Of a stretch of DNA of 64,000 nucleotides, positions 37,301-46,925 are shown one piece after another. Positions within the stretch are counted from its first letter, which is position 1. Each line of letters starts with the position of its first letter. The notes under the pieces were generated by a model. The model was not told the origin of the DNA. It saw only the letters and a list, made by a program, of their open reading frames with translations, and did no database searches. A program made the translations under genes and the position numbers. Origin of the DNA: Volvox africanus (Eukaryota > Chlorophyta > Chlorophyceae > Chlamydomonadales > Volvocaceae); the NCBI GenBank assembly GCA_030268105.1, contig BSDZ01000015.1:2693501-2757500 (forward strand). The letters run 5' to 3'.

Positions 37301-40300
37301 GACGTAGACTATCAGACATAAGGAAGCCTGACGTAATTACGAGAAAGTAGAGTTACATATTATCTGATAGTAAGGAGTCCGAATAGTTCGTTCTGGAGTC
37401 GGCACATATATTTGTGCGTATAGCACTACAAGCAGTACGAACGCGGGTCGATAGCTTACCGCCGAGTACAGCTACAACAGCGGGATTGTTGCTAGTATGG
37501 ATCGCTATATCGAACTGATATACCATTTTATAACAGACTGCTTTGGGAATTTTTAAGAAACAGGAAAGTGCATTAAGAATGTAGCTTTGTCAGGTTTGGA
37601 TTTTAAAATCTTCTAATTCCGAAGAAAATAACAAGGGTATGTTTGAGTACCTATGTTTACAGTCTGGTTTAAAATTCGTGTTAAAAGACAATTTCTCGAA
37701 GATTTTGGCCCTTTGTTATCAAAACTATTCCGCATCTGGAATTTTAGGAGCGTTTTCTTGGTAGCTACAGGCTGGACTCTGACAATTAGCTCTGACAGGC
37801 CAGTCAGACCTAATTAGGCTTGCTTAGGCTTGATCAGACTTAACTCTTCCTTAATTAGCCCAGTCAGTAGTTGGCAGGGATGGAACATCTTTATAATGAC
37901 CGTTAACATTTACCCAGAAATCATCAACAGTATCAGTAAAGAGCAAAACATCAATTCCTTTGCTTAGAAATCCTTCTATCTGAGGACTAATTTTAAGTTT
38001 AGTTGCATCTTCTCCGCTTGAATAATAAATGGTTTTCTCATCGCCTTTATAATTCTCTAAGTATTCGTCGAAGGTGATCATTCTATCATGCAAGGCGCTT
38101 CGTTAATGGGTTAAAGGCAAATGTTCGAATGCATGGTTGGACAATGGAGACTGCTATGAACCTTGCTTCTATCTACTAATTTAGCTTGAGCTGAGCCACA
38201 GAATTGAGGGTTGAATAGATGATGTTTCAACTATTTTTCCAGCTTAAACGATTTGCCGTATCACACGTCCTTGTCAAATGGCGGGAAGATGGTCGTCAAA
38301 GGGACTGGTTGATTTGTCAAACGCGGTTAGCTCAGATTGAAATGAAATGAAGCGCGGCGCTTTTTGAAAGCAAATATGGCTGGAGAAGCTTTGATATCAT
38401 CTTGACATCAGGAAACCTGTTTGTGCTAATTCAATTTTTATTAGCTACAGACGAGATGCCATGCAATGTATAATGTGCAAGGCTAATCTTGCTTTTCAGA
38501 TGGGCGCATAATTGTGTTTGGTCGTCACACACACACACACCCGGACACACAGACATGGTTGATCCTACAGAGCAGGGCCCCCTGAGGCACTTCGCGCGGG
38601 GACCCTCCCAAAAAGGGAAAGTATACATGGAGCTAAGTTGCAGCCTTAGATGGCACCATCCAGGTAAGCGGATGAATAATGGCTTGGGAGCGGCGGCTGG
38701 AAGAGCATGCAGGCAGATGGGCATGCAGCAGATGGCTTGTAGCAAACTACATTATCTTGGACCACCTATCTACGCAGGGTTAGGATGACACCTAAGAGCA
38801 GCTCATATTATGTAGTCTGTTGTATCATCCTTTAAACAAAGCACTTGCTAGTTAATGTCAGATGATTAGACCTCCTAATCATTATCATGATACTTGCTAC
38901 ATAGTGGTACACATAATCATACTGCAGTACATATTGGTAGGTAAGCCAATGTTAAAGTCACGCTGGTGGAGTGCTTTGACCAGACGCGGCTGACGTATTA
39001 CCATTATATTGCTACCGCTGTTAATACCTTGTCTAATATTCGTACATATTATCTTTTGTATTTAAAGTAATTTTATAGTTTTATCTCTTTTAGGCATATA
39101 AGTGTCTTAATTTCGGTAGCTTATTTATGCGTCGTACTTTCACCTCCTACCGTAAGGAGTCCTAGTAGTGATAAGGCCCTAGGGAATTTGCTCCGTAGCT
39201 GCCAAAATGTGCTGTCTCACACGCGAACGTCTGTTTTCATTTAGCTTTTCCTGTTATCGTAGTTGATTCCTTTTAGCTACGATCGTTTTGTTGTCTCTTT
39301 TAGCCCGGCAAAATGCATGTGCTCACTTTCGCTCTAATAAAATGCGCGCTTGCATGATCCTGCTTTGTTAAGAAACTGCAAACCTTTTGACTGCATTGCA
39401 AGTGCGATTACTTTGCAACTTGTCCGTGGCTTCTTTCATTTGGTCGTCGCTATGCATCCTGTAGGGCACCGGCCAGCCCTACAGGCAACTTGGTTTACAG
39501 GTGGATCATTCCAAAGTTCTTAGGTAATTGTTGCAAGCCCTTACAAGTTGTCATCACCGACGACTGGCCACTGAGAGGACGAAGTCTTTTTATTGCGGGA
39601 ATTTCACCAACCTTGCTCAATCAAGTATGGTGTTTTCAATTCAAAAGAACTCTGATGTTTGAAGGGCCTGCTACCAGGTCAAAGAGGGGTACAAGCGAAG
39701 GCCAGCCCTCTTATTTCCCCTGTCAGTTGTCCCGGTGAGCCCATCAGGAGGGTGTCTGTATGGGCCTCCGATGCGGCATATATAGCACCCGGTTGTGGAT
39801 ATCGGTTTACTTGAATCTCAACATCCCCAAATCCCAATCTGTAGTTTAATAGCATCCTTTTGTATTTACGTGTGGTTTGATTAAGGAGGGGCTGGATATC
39901 TGTATATGAGTGGCAGGGTTAAGGGTTTGGGGTGGTCTGGGTATCTAAATGCGGCTTGCAGGATATCTTGATGTGGCTTAAGGGAGTCTTTGATTTCTAG
40001 ATGCGCCTTCTGGATAGCCAGCAGATGTGGCAAACAGGATCAAAACACAAGAGGATATCGATCTAGATCTTCCACTGGTGGCACCCCAGTACCCCAATAT
40101 TTGATGCAAATATATTGCTAGCCGCACTCAGGAGGGGCAGTAGAGCTGTTCCTCCGTTGGCAATACACTGGTGTTTTGGTGCGTGTGGTGATTGTGCCTG
40201 ACGCACATACAGTAGAGTGTTGTGGTTCTCTATCATTAGTTGGAAAGCTTCTCTGGCTAGTTCCTTCCTCCTTGCTGCTTTTGCCTGGCATGCCACTCGT

Positions 40301-43300
40301 CCTCATCCTATCTAGAAGTACAGTCCCCACACATCAGCCATTGGGATCAACCCATGATCTTACAGTTCAGTTGTGCACTCGAAATTTACAGCAGCAAGGT
40401 TTTCTACAGGGTACATGCGTACATACAGGGTGTGTCCCGTCAGGCATATCTCAATCTTGAAACTCGTAAGCAGCACTAGGCATAATAGCAGGAAATCTAA
40501 TCCCAGGTGTGCCCTAAAACTGAATACCAGCTAGTGACAACTCTGAACACCATTTCCAGATGCCCCTTCAAAAGTTTCTAGATGCAGTGGAGTGGGGAGT
40601 CTCAAATACCTATTATGAGTGGCTAGGCAATATCATGTGGCAAATAATAAAGGGAGGGTCTAAAGTACGTCGCTGACAAGATGTATGCAGCTGGGACAGT
40701 ATCCAAATGCAGTGATGGGGGTCCCTTTAGTATCTAGATGATGATCGTTCTATATGTAGATGCAGGGAAGACAGGCCCCCACAGTATCTAGATGTGGCAA
40801 GGATGATATGCAGATGTGAAAGGAGGAGGGCTATCATTAGGCTGCCTTCATAATGGAAAATTGCCTTCACAAATTGCCTTCCCCCGTACAAGAGAGGGGC
40901 AACTAGAAGCGGAACCGGTCGGGATGCTGCATATGGCTGGAGGATGTGGTGGTGGAAGCTGCTCTGTAGTCCCAAATAAAACCCCTGTTTTTGATGGAGC
41001 TGGTGTATGTGCAGCACACCTTAGCATGCTTTATGCCTTTCACCACAGAAAATTAAGATTGTACGATGGCACGGAGATAACTACCATTACCTACTTTGAC
41101 AACATCCGCATATAGTGGGTGCTGGGTTTTTTTGCATGTGATGACCTCACATCAGCGTGCCGCGTTTTTACCAGGGTGTTTTTATCTTCATTTCTGTGAA
41201 CATTGATTATCGGGTCTTGAACTGCCTATGCGCACACTTCCGTCGACGTCCCAAATATCTCTGGGGCATGACTGCCAAGACAGTGGCAGTGCGGGAAACG
41301 GGGGCAGCATACCCCGCGACCTACACCACCACCGTAACTCTCTGGGCCAGGAGAGCAGATATAGCAGTCGCTCCATGGATATCTAAAAGTATGATACTAA
41401 TGTTTGGAGTTAAAGACTCTACTTCTGCCTGAGTTGTATACGACTGGTCCCTCTCAGCTCTCTCACGCCCCTCAATCCTCAGAAGCCCCTCAACTCTCTC
41501 ACATTTTATCTCTGTTAAATCCGCCTACCTAAGCAAAGGACAAATCGGAAGATGACCATACACGGTCCATCCTGGACACTACCCGTAGGCACCCCAGGAT
41601 ACAACATCTCACGCCCCTCAATCCTCAGAGGTCTCTCAGGTGTCTCTTATCCCTATCCCAGGCCTTTTTGGTCATTCAGGCCTCTCAGGCCTCTCCTCAA
41701 CTCTTTCAGTTGTCTAGGGTTATTACGGCGCGCACATGTGTGGTGTCATATGGAATTACCTCTTCCCTCAGGCTCCCGCCCCTGCCTTGGGGTTTGCTAG
41801 AAAGTTGACCTGAGAAGTCTGACAGGCAGGCCTGATGAGTGGCCTGTGAGACCTGAGTGACATGAAATACTTCAGAGAGTTGAGAGGCAGCGGGGCACAC
41901 AACGCACTCTTGAAGAGATTCTACTAATTCAAGAGTTCCAGTCCTGAGACAGCCCCAGACTCAAAACAACTCTCAGATTCCACTCAAAAGCACTCTAGAT
42001 TCTGAATGACTCCCATGTCACTATAGAAATAGATGTCGCAATCGATCACGTACGTAGGGGTTGCTGTGAAACCACACAATTCGTAATGGAAGGTGACGTG
42101 GATGGACAGGCTGGAAAGGATGCCATGTGTTGGATCATGCTCTCAGAAAGGGTTCGCGAGTAAACGTCAGGATTAGACCTCCTAATCATTATCATGATAT
42201 TGCACCCTGGGCGATCTAAGGTGTCGTTTGGCGGTGAGGAGGCAGCATGGGAACTGATACATACATTTATAAGCGGTGCTGTCAATAATATAAGGAGTAC
42301 ATACATGCCAGCGTTGTAGTTGCACAGTACGGCACACATGCACATAAAGATCATACGTGAAAGGCAGGTGTAGAGCACTTCAAGCAGAGTCATTTTCGAT
42401 CAGCGCCATCCACAACAGAACGAGTCCCTCTGTCCTCCTCCCCCCTACCCCCCAACACCGCTCAGAGTTGCGGACTTGGAGTTACGCGCAAAGCGAGACA
42501 GGACGGGATGGGTGATCCCTGCTTGGGACGTCGACAAGAAGATCAAGTTCTCATCGCAGAACCATGTTGCGGATGAAATGCTCGCAGGTGCGTGGGTGTG
42601 CCGCCTATGTTTGAGCTAGTGAAAGAAGCGACCAGGGACACGAAGTTTTCAGAAGTAAAAAGCGTTTTTTGATTAGTGCGTGATTGCTCAAAAGAAGAGC
42701 AAGGCCGCCTCTAATTTCGTCTAATCTTAAGCATTATATAAGAGGACCAGTGATATGTAAGGATGGAGAAGTATAGTGAATGAAGGCATCAATTCATTTT
42801 ATTGTTGCTTTGTTTATTCCCTTCCTTCCTCTTTACCATTATTCAGTGCGTCCGGAGTCCAAGATGGTGCTAAAGGACATGTGGCTAAGGAGGGAGGAGA
42901 TCCTGCCCTTCGCCTCGGACCGCTACGTACAGGGGCACAATCGCACCAACTTCATGCTCTGGTTCCAGTCTCAAGCAGAGTACCCGATTGATTTCGAGGA
43001 AGGATATGAGCCTTGGTTCTTTAGTGCAAGGTGATGAGGCGAAGAGCTATGTGCTGGATGGGCGCTATCGAGCTAGTTTGGGGGGGGGACGAAAAGTGGG
43101 ACGGATGTAGTATCATGATAAATAGGATATCTAATCCTGACGTCAACTCTCGAGCTCTTTGTTTAGGACATATGATACAACAACGGATATGTATGATAGA
43201 TAGACGGCATCATGTACGGGAGATGCATGCTTATAGGTAGGTAGGTAGATAGGTAGATACAGGGTAGGTAGGTAGGTAGGTAGGTAGATACAGGGTAGGC

Positions 43301-45180
43301 AGGTAGGTAGATCAAACCCAAGATTTGCTGTCATTTTAGCAGCAATCAGGAGATTTACGGCATTATTGTAACCATGCCACCATTGTCAATCAGGCGTGAT
43401 CCTGCTGGCTGGTGGCTCACGCAGCTGAAAAACAAGTCATAGGGTTTTTTAATCGTGAAGTTCATGCTAATGATGATACTCATGATGCCTCATATAACCT
43501 GCGTCTGTTGCATGGATGCTGACGTACGCATAAAATGCAGGAAGTACCTGCCATTGTACGACGCTCGCTTCAGGTATGCTTGCTTTTAGGGAGGAGCCGC
43601 GGATGATGAGTAGAGTGGATCCGGTCGGCGGGTTGTCTGATGAGGCAGCAGGGGGCGTTTCTGATGACGAGAGGACAGGCGGGTGGCCAGAGGTGCAGGG
43701 AGAGGGCTGTGTGAACTACTCGTCTCGTTCCTATTGGCGGCCATAGGGGGTGGAACGAAGAAGCGCAGGGCACACACATACATGCATGTCCAACATACAA
43801 GCAAACACTATTGCAGATACATCGATCTTTGTGCTCTATCTAGGTGTTCACATATTACATATTACATGTAAACGCATGGAATTTTTTTAGCTGGCTAGTT
43901 CTGAGTTGCTTGCTTGTTATCAGCGTTTGAACATTTTGGGCCCATCATGGCTGGTAGCCCCGGGCCTGGATCTTTCTGCTGCCTGCCTCCTGAAGAAGGC
44001 TGCCAGCAGTTGCTGCTAACTATTTATGAGGCTACGCAGCACTCTGCACGTACAATACACGTACGCACCTCATCAATTCCTTTGTAAATGTCTGCTTCTG
44101 TCCGTTTATATATTCGCCGGACACATACATATTTAGGTGTTATGGTGTGGCTGGGCAACTTGCCCCGAATGAATGGACAAGCACCGGGGGCCCTGACCAC
44201 CGGGCCGAACAACAGCGCAGGGGGGAACAAACACGCGGCTTAGTCTGTCTATGTACACGTACATATACTATATAAATATCATATTTATTTATATGTATAT
44301 ACATGTATATGTGTGTGCATGTGTGTGTTTCGCGCAGGGGCCACTACTATGATAAGATCTCCAACGTAAGGAATACTGTATACAACAAAATTCTCAACTT
44401 GGTGGTTATTTCCGACGTTTGGTTGATACATCGGCCACATAAGGTGTCAGCTCAGAATAATTTGTTCTCCCAAGCGGCGGCGACCAGGAGCGTCTCTCCC
44501 CTGGATCAGGTACGTAGATTGGTGTAGGTACGAATCATAAATACATGCATCTGTTCGTGGTTATGGTTACGCGAGTATGTCGTTGCTCAATACATACATA
44601 CGCACACACACATGTATGTGTATGTGTATTTATATGAATTAGCAAGCTGATGTATCATGCATGCATGTATGTTGGCATAAATTGGCACTACTGCTGAATA
44701 AGGACAAGAAGAAGAATGAGAATGATAATAAGAATGAGAATGATAATAATAATACTTAAATTTATGACTATGTAATAATGTAATATTAATTATCATATAG
44801 TGATAATGACACCTCAATAATCGCTAGTTATGTATGAACGTAGATAGATCCCATGTAATGGTCTGATGGCGGGATCCTACCTGCCGCAGTTTGTACGGTT
44901 CTATCTCTTCCTGCTCCTCATCCCCTACCAATACATCAACCTTCCTTCCGCCCACTCCCTATGTACTTCGCACCGCTGCCTCCCTCAACGAATCAATTCA
45001 CAGATAGTGCAAGTTAACGGTACCAGCGTCGAGCCCCGCAAGGTCTACCTCGATTTTGCCCTCGCACTCTACAAGGAAGTCGTTTACGCTATGAATGAGA
45101 ATCGGTACACCCCCGTTGTACAATCATCTGTACGGCACTGTCGTCAGGTGCTACCCTGGTGGAAGGATAATTATCATTAG
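28304..45180 (+). CDS. GT49-like (LARGE/B4GAT1-related) glycosyltransferase, copy B (5' end unresolved)
   Basis: Recognised exons: 28304-28529, 31816-32270, 42466-42587, 42847-43030, 43541-43573, 44338-44509 and 45004-45180. They give 455 residues with agreeing phases. The product follows copy A: RIWWSNRR and [15 protein letters not shown], then [24 protein letters not shown] (DVD triad), [47 protein letters not shown] and the C-terminal [12 protein letters not shown] Golgi sugar transferase is inferred. The exon 31816-32270 holds in one piece what copy A splits into three. The next intron is 10,195 bases and contains an antisense copia element and a bacterial htpG fragment. An intron of 3.3 kb precedes 31816. 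No signal peptide exon is assigned. A hydrophobic frame at 28104-28292 is in phase but ends in TGA, so the gene may have an unseen upstream exon or a damaged start. Confidence 0.72.
28984..29137 (-). pseudogene. Remnant of a non-LTR-type retroelement C-terminus (Cys/His motif)
   Basis: The minus strand reads [17 protein letters not shown], then [17 protein letters not shown], then a stop at 28984. A C-x4-C...E..H.L.ECP.Y pattern is typical of the end of many LINE-like reverse transcriptase proteins. No RT domain is readable upstream, so this is a truncated relic in an intron of GT49-like copy B. Confidence 0.5.
30893..31010. repeat. Dispersed repeat C, copy 1
   Basis: It shares aaggtgcagaagca and gcagctctcaacta-type blocks, in the same order, with 48668-48780. 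Confidence 0.55.
31045..31137. repeat. Dispersed repeat B, copy 1
   Basis: It ends in attagcccag(c/t)cagtagttggcagg, which recurs at 37854-37878. The AG-rich upstream parts also resemble each other. Confidence 0.6.
31356..31497 (+). repeat. Dispersed repeat A, copy 1 (with internal duplication)
   Basis: The block tccgcctaagcaa through gacaccccaggatacca recurs at 41506-41605 (same orientation) and 46926-47003 (inverted). Its first 48 bases are a partial tandem duplicate of the next 47. Confidence 0.75.
32803..32807. other. Target-site duplication, left (GACTG)
   Basis: Five bases gactg directly before the left LTR match gactg at 37536-37540 after the right LTR. Five bases is the usual duplication size for copia elements. 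Confidence 0.93.
32808..33048 (-). repeat. Copia LTR (3' LTR in element orientation)
   Basis: 241 bases, apparently identical to 37295-37535. In element orientation it starts TGTTATAAAATGG and ends CTCAATA. Confidence 0.97.
33049..33057 (-). promoter_or_regulatory. Polypurine tract of the copia element
   Basis: GAGGGGGCG on the minus strand sits immediately upstream of the 3' LTR, the expected site for plus-strand priming. It ends in CG rather than pure purine. Confidence 0.7.
33164..37207 (-). CDS. Copia Gag-Pol polyprotein, single frame
   Basis: 1347 residues from ATG at 37207. Order of domains: Gag with a CCHC zinc knuckle (C216, C219, H224, C229); aspartic protease near D271; pre-integrase zinc region (WHRRLGH 411-417, C450, C453); integrase with D480, D543 and E579 (35-residue spacing between the last two); RT around 850-1100 with [10 protein letters not shown] and HVDD (1036-1039) in the YVDD position; RNase H with SDSDWAG (1203-1209), VEAEY and TDSEG. 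Gag and Pol share one frame with no stop or shift, as in many copia elements. The protease site reads LDSAS where LDSGA is usual, so its activity is open to question. Everything else looks functional. Confidence 0.97.
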   Translation of the reverse strand: MGKDRLDEPLDLHNYSTWKLRFQLLCAELGYSRALLQAPIAEADVIISDKVKSVMAKNVKNHHLQTIVRAANAKAAWDALAATFASTCNTRKVALRQELSDFKMANGEELPIYISRARQLQSDLLDVGHAVADTELSTIVIKGLPSKYHVVTTALTMREGELDFLQVVARLMAYVIPDDDNRESSSAYITHRSGGNASSTGRNQQSKQRSKSNAICHYCGKPGHFIGVCKKRLADQQQNYGRGGGNLQRREPTKMAYAVGNESRSNAWHLDSASEWHITYDATELEDVRAVQPEEMFTVVGYDGSKYKPTHVGRYTMWSNTVKGLQIELKNVYVVPKATVKLISAGIFDERGATIQLGHNKALVQAKGRTILRADKVGRLYVVRHHTAGRLAKKCRSCAAVGSEGLKAALWHRRLGHLGYKSLERMCREHMVTGMDLDHTSLEAARSRICEPCIYAKQTRGPFPSTGHKAAKPLGLIHLDVCGPMPETLIGGSRYVTTLLDDCTGFSTVAFTETKDAVRKKVKTMIEALENMTGRRVKEACTDRGTEFLNSAMSAYFGEKGIIHGTTVGYSPEQNGAAERLNRTLLEKTRAMLAESGLPQKLWAEAMATANLLRNVSPVVGASVTPHEAFMGVKPDISHLRVFGSTAYAHVQKEKRNKLQPVSKKGVLVGYEQGRQYRILINNLISTHSTVKFDESTVGDRYEDSDEEDVEESGGVPSPGGGGDTPVNTDMDQGAAEVNHGASTSSGQTAAPQRHAGIPAAQFPRTQNTAQSRGGNGGDAMTGEGPVQQQNHNNDGADVNMQERRYPLRERKRLIEWRHEPNGRVTFGRINAAIEEEVPEPASYQEATDGPYAEEWRSAMDEEISAQLTNGTWELAKPPPGARILPCRRVYKVKRAEDGEIERYKARLVAKGYEQRAGIDYGELFAPTSRFASLRMLLAVAAAKAMPIHQLDVSTAFLNGELEEELWMQQPPGYESADPEQACRLLRSIYGLKQAPRCWYMKLAAELDKLGFKPSVADPALFIKKDEKEIVYLLVHVDDIIITSEDEAMIRRVKTEIGQAFKIRDLGEAKVFLGMEISRGAHGEVKLSQRRYIEELLQRHQLVNAKPRKTPLPPGTRALPAEDNNKELVDNTKYRALVGELNYLATSTRPDIVQAMSVLARFMGNPSKVHMGLALGVLRYLAGTKELGLCYDGDGDLTMVGYSDSDWAGDPATRRSTTGYVFLLNGAAISWNSQLQRTSAASTVEAEYQATAAAVREALWLRKLTRDLGLRTQAIQIRTDSEGSMSLGNNPIMSVRSKHIDVQHHLVRERVLALSHCSTEDMVADVLTKALGEIKFKKCITAMGLAE
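37280..37294 (-). promoter_or_regulatory. Primer-binding site matching the initiator tRNA-Met anticodon region
   Basis: Directly inside the 5' LTR the minus strand reads GGTTATGAGCCCCGG. Its complement contains GGGCTCATAACC, the anticodon stem-loop of initiator tRNA-Met (CAU anticodon). It does not match a tRNA 3' end. This is the half-tRNA priming known for Drosophila copia and yeast Ty5. Confidence 0.8.
37295..37535 (-). repeat. Copia LTR (5' LTR in element orientation)
   Basis: 241 bases, matching 32808-33048 base for base as far as I can compare. It should carry the element promoter. Confidence 0.97.
37536..37540. other. Target-site duplication, right (GACTG)
   Basis: Matches 32803-32807. 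Confidence 0.93.
37790..37880. repeat. Dispersed repeat B, copy 2
   Basis: Partner of 31045-31137. Its right end (cagtagttggcaggga) abuts the htpG fragment. Confidence 0.6.
37881..38093 (-). pseudogene. htpG: Fragment of a bacterial-type htpG (Hsp90) gene
   Basis: The minus strand from 38093 is open for about 70 residues. It reads [20 protein letters not shown], then a short SGEDATKL stretch, then [20 protein letters not shown] and VDDFWVNV. This matches the middle domain of bacterial HtpG, where DEY....IYY.(T/S)G, SP..E.F..KGI(D/E)VLL.TD.VD(D/E)FWV is conserved. The SPQIEGFL and [12 protein letters not shown] wording is closest to alphaproteobacterial proteins as I remember them, and unlike eukaryotic HSP90 or TRAP1. 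The fragment is more AT-rich than nearby exons and stops at dispersed repeat B. It lies antisense in a large intron of GT49-like copy B, so it is a dead piece of transferred DNA. Confidence 0.75.
38864..38892 (+). repeat. 29-bp repeat, copy 1
   Basis: It begins gattagacctcctaatcatt and is identical to 42171-42199. It contains a short palindrome (gattag..ctaatc). Confidence 0.85.
39895..40825. repeat. Degenerate array of a TATCTAGATG(C/T)GGC motif
   Basis: Variants of tatctagatg recur near 39945, 39997, 40578, 40698, 40731, 40756, 40789 and 40810, at irregular spacing inside the giant intron of copy B. It looks like an old, decayed tandem repeat. Confidence 0.5.
41506..41605 (+). repeat. Dispersed repeat A, copy 2
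   Basis: It shares tctctgtt..tccgcct..aagcaa, gaagatgaccatacacgg and ctggacactacccgtag with the other copies, and is closest to the inverted copy at 46926-47003. Confidence 0.8.
42131..42199 (+). repeat. Inverted-repeat partner, left; includes 29-bp repeat copy 2
   Basis: Its reverse complement (tatcatgataatgattagg..tctaatcctgacgt..) aligns with 43111-43188. The last 29 bases equal 38864-38892. Confidence 0.65.
43111..43188 (-). repeat. Inverted-repeat partner, right
   Basis: tatcatgataaataggatat followed by ctaatcctgacgtcaactc, a diverged inverted copy of 42131-42199. The two flank exons 42466-42587 and 42847-43030 of GT49-like copy B. Confidence 0.65.
43234..43311. repeat. (GTAG)n microsatellite
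   Basis: ggta tetranucleotide repeats interrupted by gatacagg, intronic in copy B. Confidence 0.95.
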
Positions 45181-46925
45181 GTTTATTCCGGATGGAAAGA
45201 ACTACGAACTTACTAACGCTGCACGCAAGTGTATGTATTCGGCGCCCTGCTGGGTCCTCAGCAATGAGGGGACGGAGCGAATCTTATTTTTTTATTTAAA
45301 TATGCCATTTTTTAAAATGTAGTTTACTCTCCAGAACGGTAAGAGACTACTAGCCCGTTATTATTCATGTTAAGGTTTTGAGTTATTTGGGGTCCTTTGA
45401 GCCCTTTCAGCTCCCAATCCGTCTGACTTGAACCTTTCGAGTTCATAATAGATAATGACCTAACAAACCTTATGAATGAATACCTCTTACATCACATCAC
45501 ATCACATCGCATCAAATAATTTTAAAGGGTAAGTCTTCATGCTTTATTTTAGTTTCTACAGCTAGTGTTAGATGTCCAGAAGCAGAACAAGCAAACTGCG
45601 TGCCGGCCACATATAACGTGAAACAGTCATAACAAAGGAACTACTGATTGATTATTATAACTACTCTTTCTAAATTCGGATGTATATATCGTACTTCGTT
45701 TGCCCGTTGTTCGCCAGATAGATGTAGCTAGATGTCCGAAGCAAGGATTTCGAAGTCTCACGGCCGCTAGCTGCTCCGTCGCTCGGCTCGTTCGCTGTTA
45801 CATCATCAAATTATTATGTACATACGCGGCAAGCGGTCAGGCAAGTTTTATTTCACAGTATGATTTTCGTCCATCGCCAGCAGGGAGCCCGTAAACGCGC
45901 GAAGAAATAAAAGGGAAATAAAAATGCACATTCTTGCGCACCGTCCTATATAAGTACTCTTAACCCATCATTGCCCCATCGGGTAATTACAGCAAGCAGC
46001 ATCTCCCAAGCAGCAAGTTATACACCTTTGATCTCCATTGATCTGCACAACGACGGATAGTTGTGGTGTTGAATTTGTACGACAACATCTTGACGGCATG
46101 TTTGTGCATACCGCGCGCTGCTATTCATGTCCTAACTCCTAACAAACGAGGTGTGGATGGGCTCACACATACAGTTAAAGAGATTTAAGTCGGATTGCCA
46201 GCCAGTTTGCTACTGCTAGCTGTTCTAGATGACAACTCAACTGAAACTACAACTGATCTCCGCCCAAACTAATGGATTGCAACTAACTGTCCTGCTGATT
46301 GGGCAGCTAGTCGGATTGCTTGCACGTGTTCTGAAATACTAACCTAACGGACGCCACAATTTGATCTGTGGATGAAGGTAAAGGAAGAACACTCCGTCCA
46401 GACTGGACGCCATCAGCAGAGCGCTAATCCAGCATGACAAGCAGCAAGTCGGTGCTGGCGGCAGGGCAGGCAACCAGAGGGCTTGAAATGTTCTCGTTAG
46501 GATGGGGGCTGGAGGGTGTTGTAGTCGCGTATTTAATGTCATATCATATGTGTTTGTACATATATACATGTACAGCACATCACATTTAAATTAAAAATAT
46601 ATATGGTATGACATCTAGGTGCCTACTTACGTACATACATGCATCATCTTGGTGTCTACCGGCTGCGAACGCATGTCTCCTGCAAGAGTGCGACATACAG
46701 CAGCTTTGGAAGCTCATTATATGAGGAAAGGAGCAAAGTCCGTTCGACAGTGCGCCCATGCAACGCCCTAAAGACTTCATTTTTGGACTCGTGCAACGCA
46801 TATAGCTCGGCCAGGAAGCCTCTTCTAATGTTCTTCAAATCCATGTCCATTCGATGCAAGGGCCCACATGCCCAGCATGCGGACAGGGATTAGTCCGCAT
46901 GGACTCCCACGTGGTTGAATGATAA

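Larger units (their letters stand above)
32808..37535 (-). mobile_element. Intact, young Ty1/copia LTR retrotransposon (4728 bp)
   Basis: The element has two 241-base LTRs with no difference that I can find, and 5-base target duplications (GACTG). A primer-binding site lies next to the 5' LTR and a purine tract next to the 3' LTR. One uninterrupted 1347-residue Gag-Pol frame fills the interior. The domain order (integrase before RT and RNase H) defines the copia superfamily. It is inserted antisense in the 10.2-kb intron of GT49-like copy B. Identical LTRs imply a recent insertion. Confidence 0.97.

Noticed and set aside
38120..38360. tRNA-like A-box (gcggttagctcagatt) and a B-box-like gttcgaatgc
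   Set aside because: The boxes are in the wrong order (B before A) and no cloverleaf can be folded.
46639..46917. Possible retroelement zinc motif PTCPACGQGLVRMDSHV on the plus strand
   Set aside because: Only one short motif followed by a stop, with no upstream reverse transcriptase frame. It is noted inside the intergenic entry but not called.
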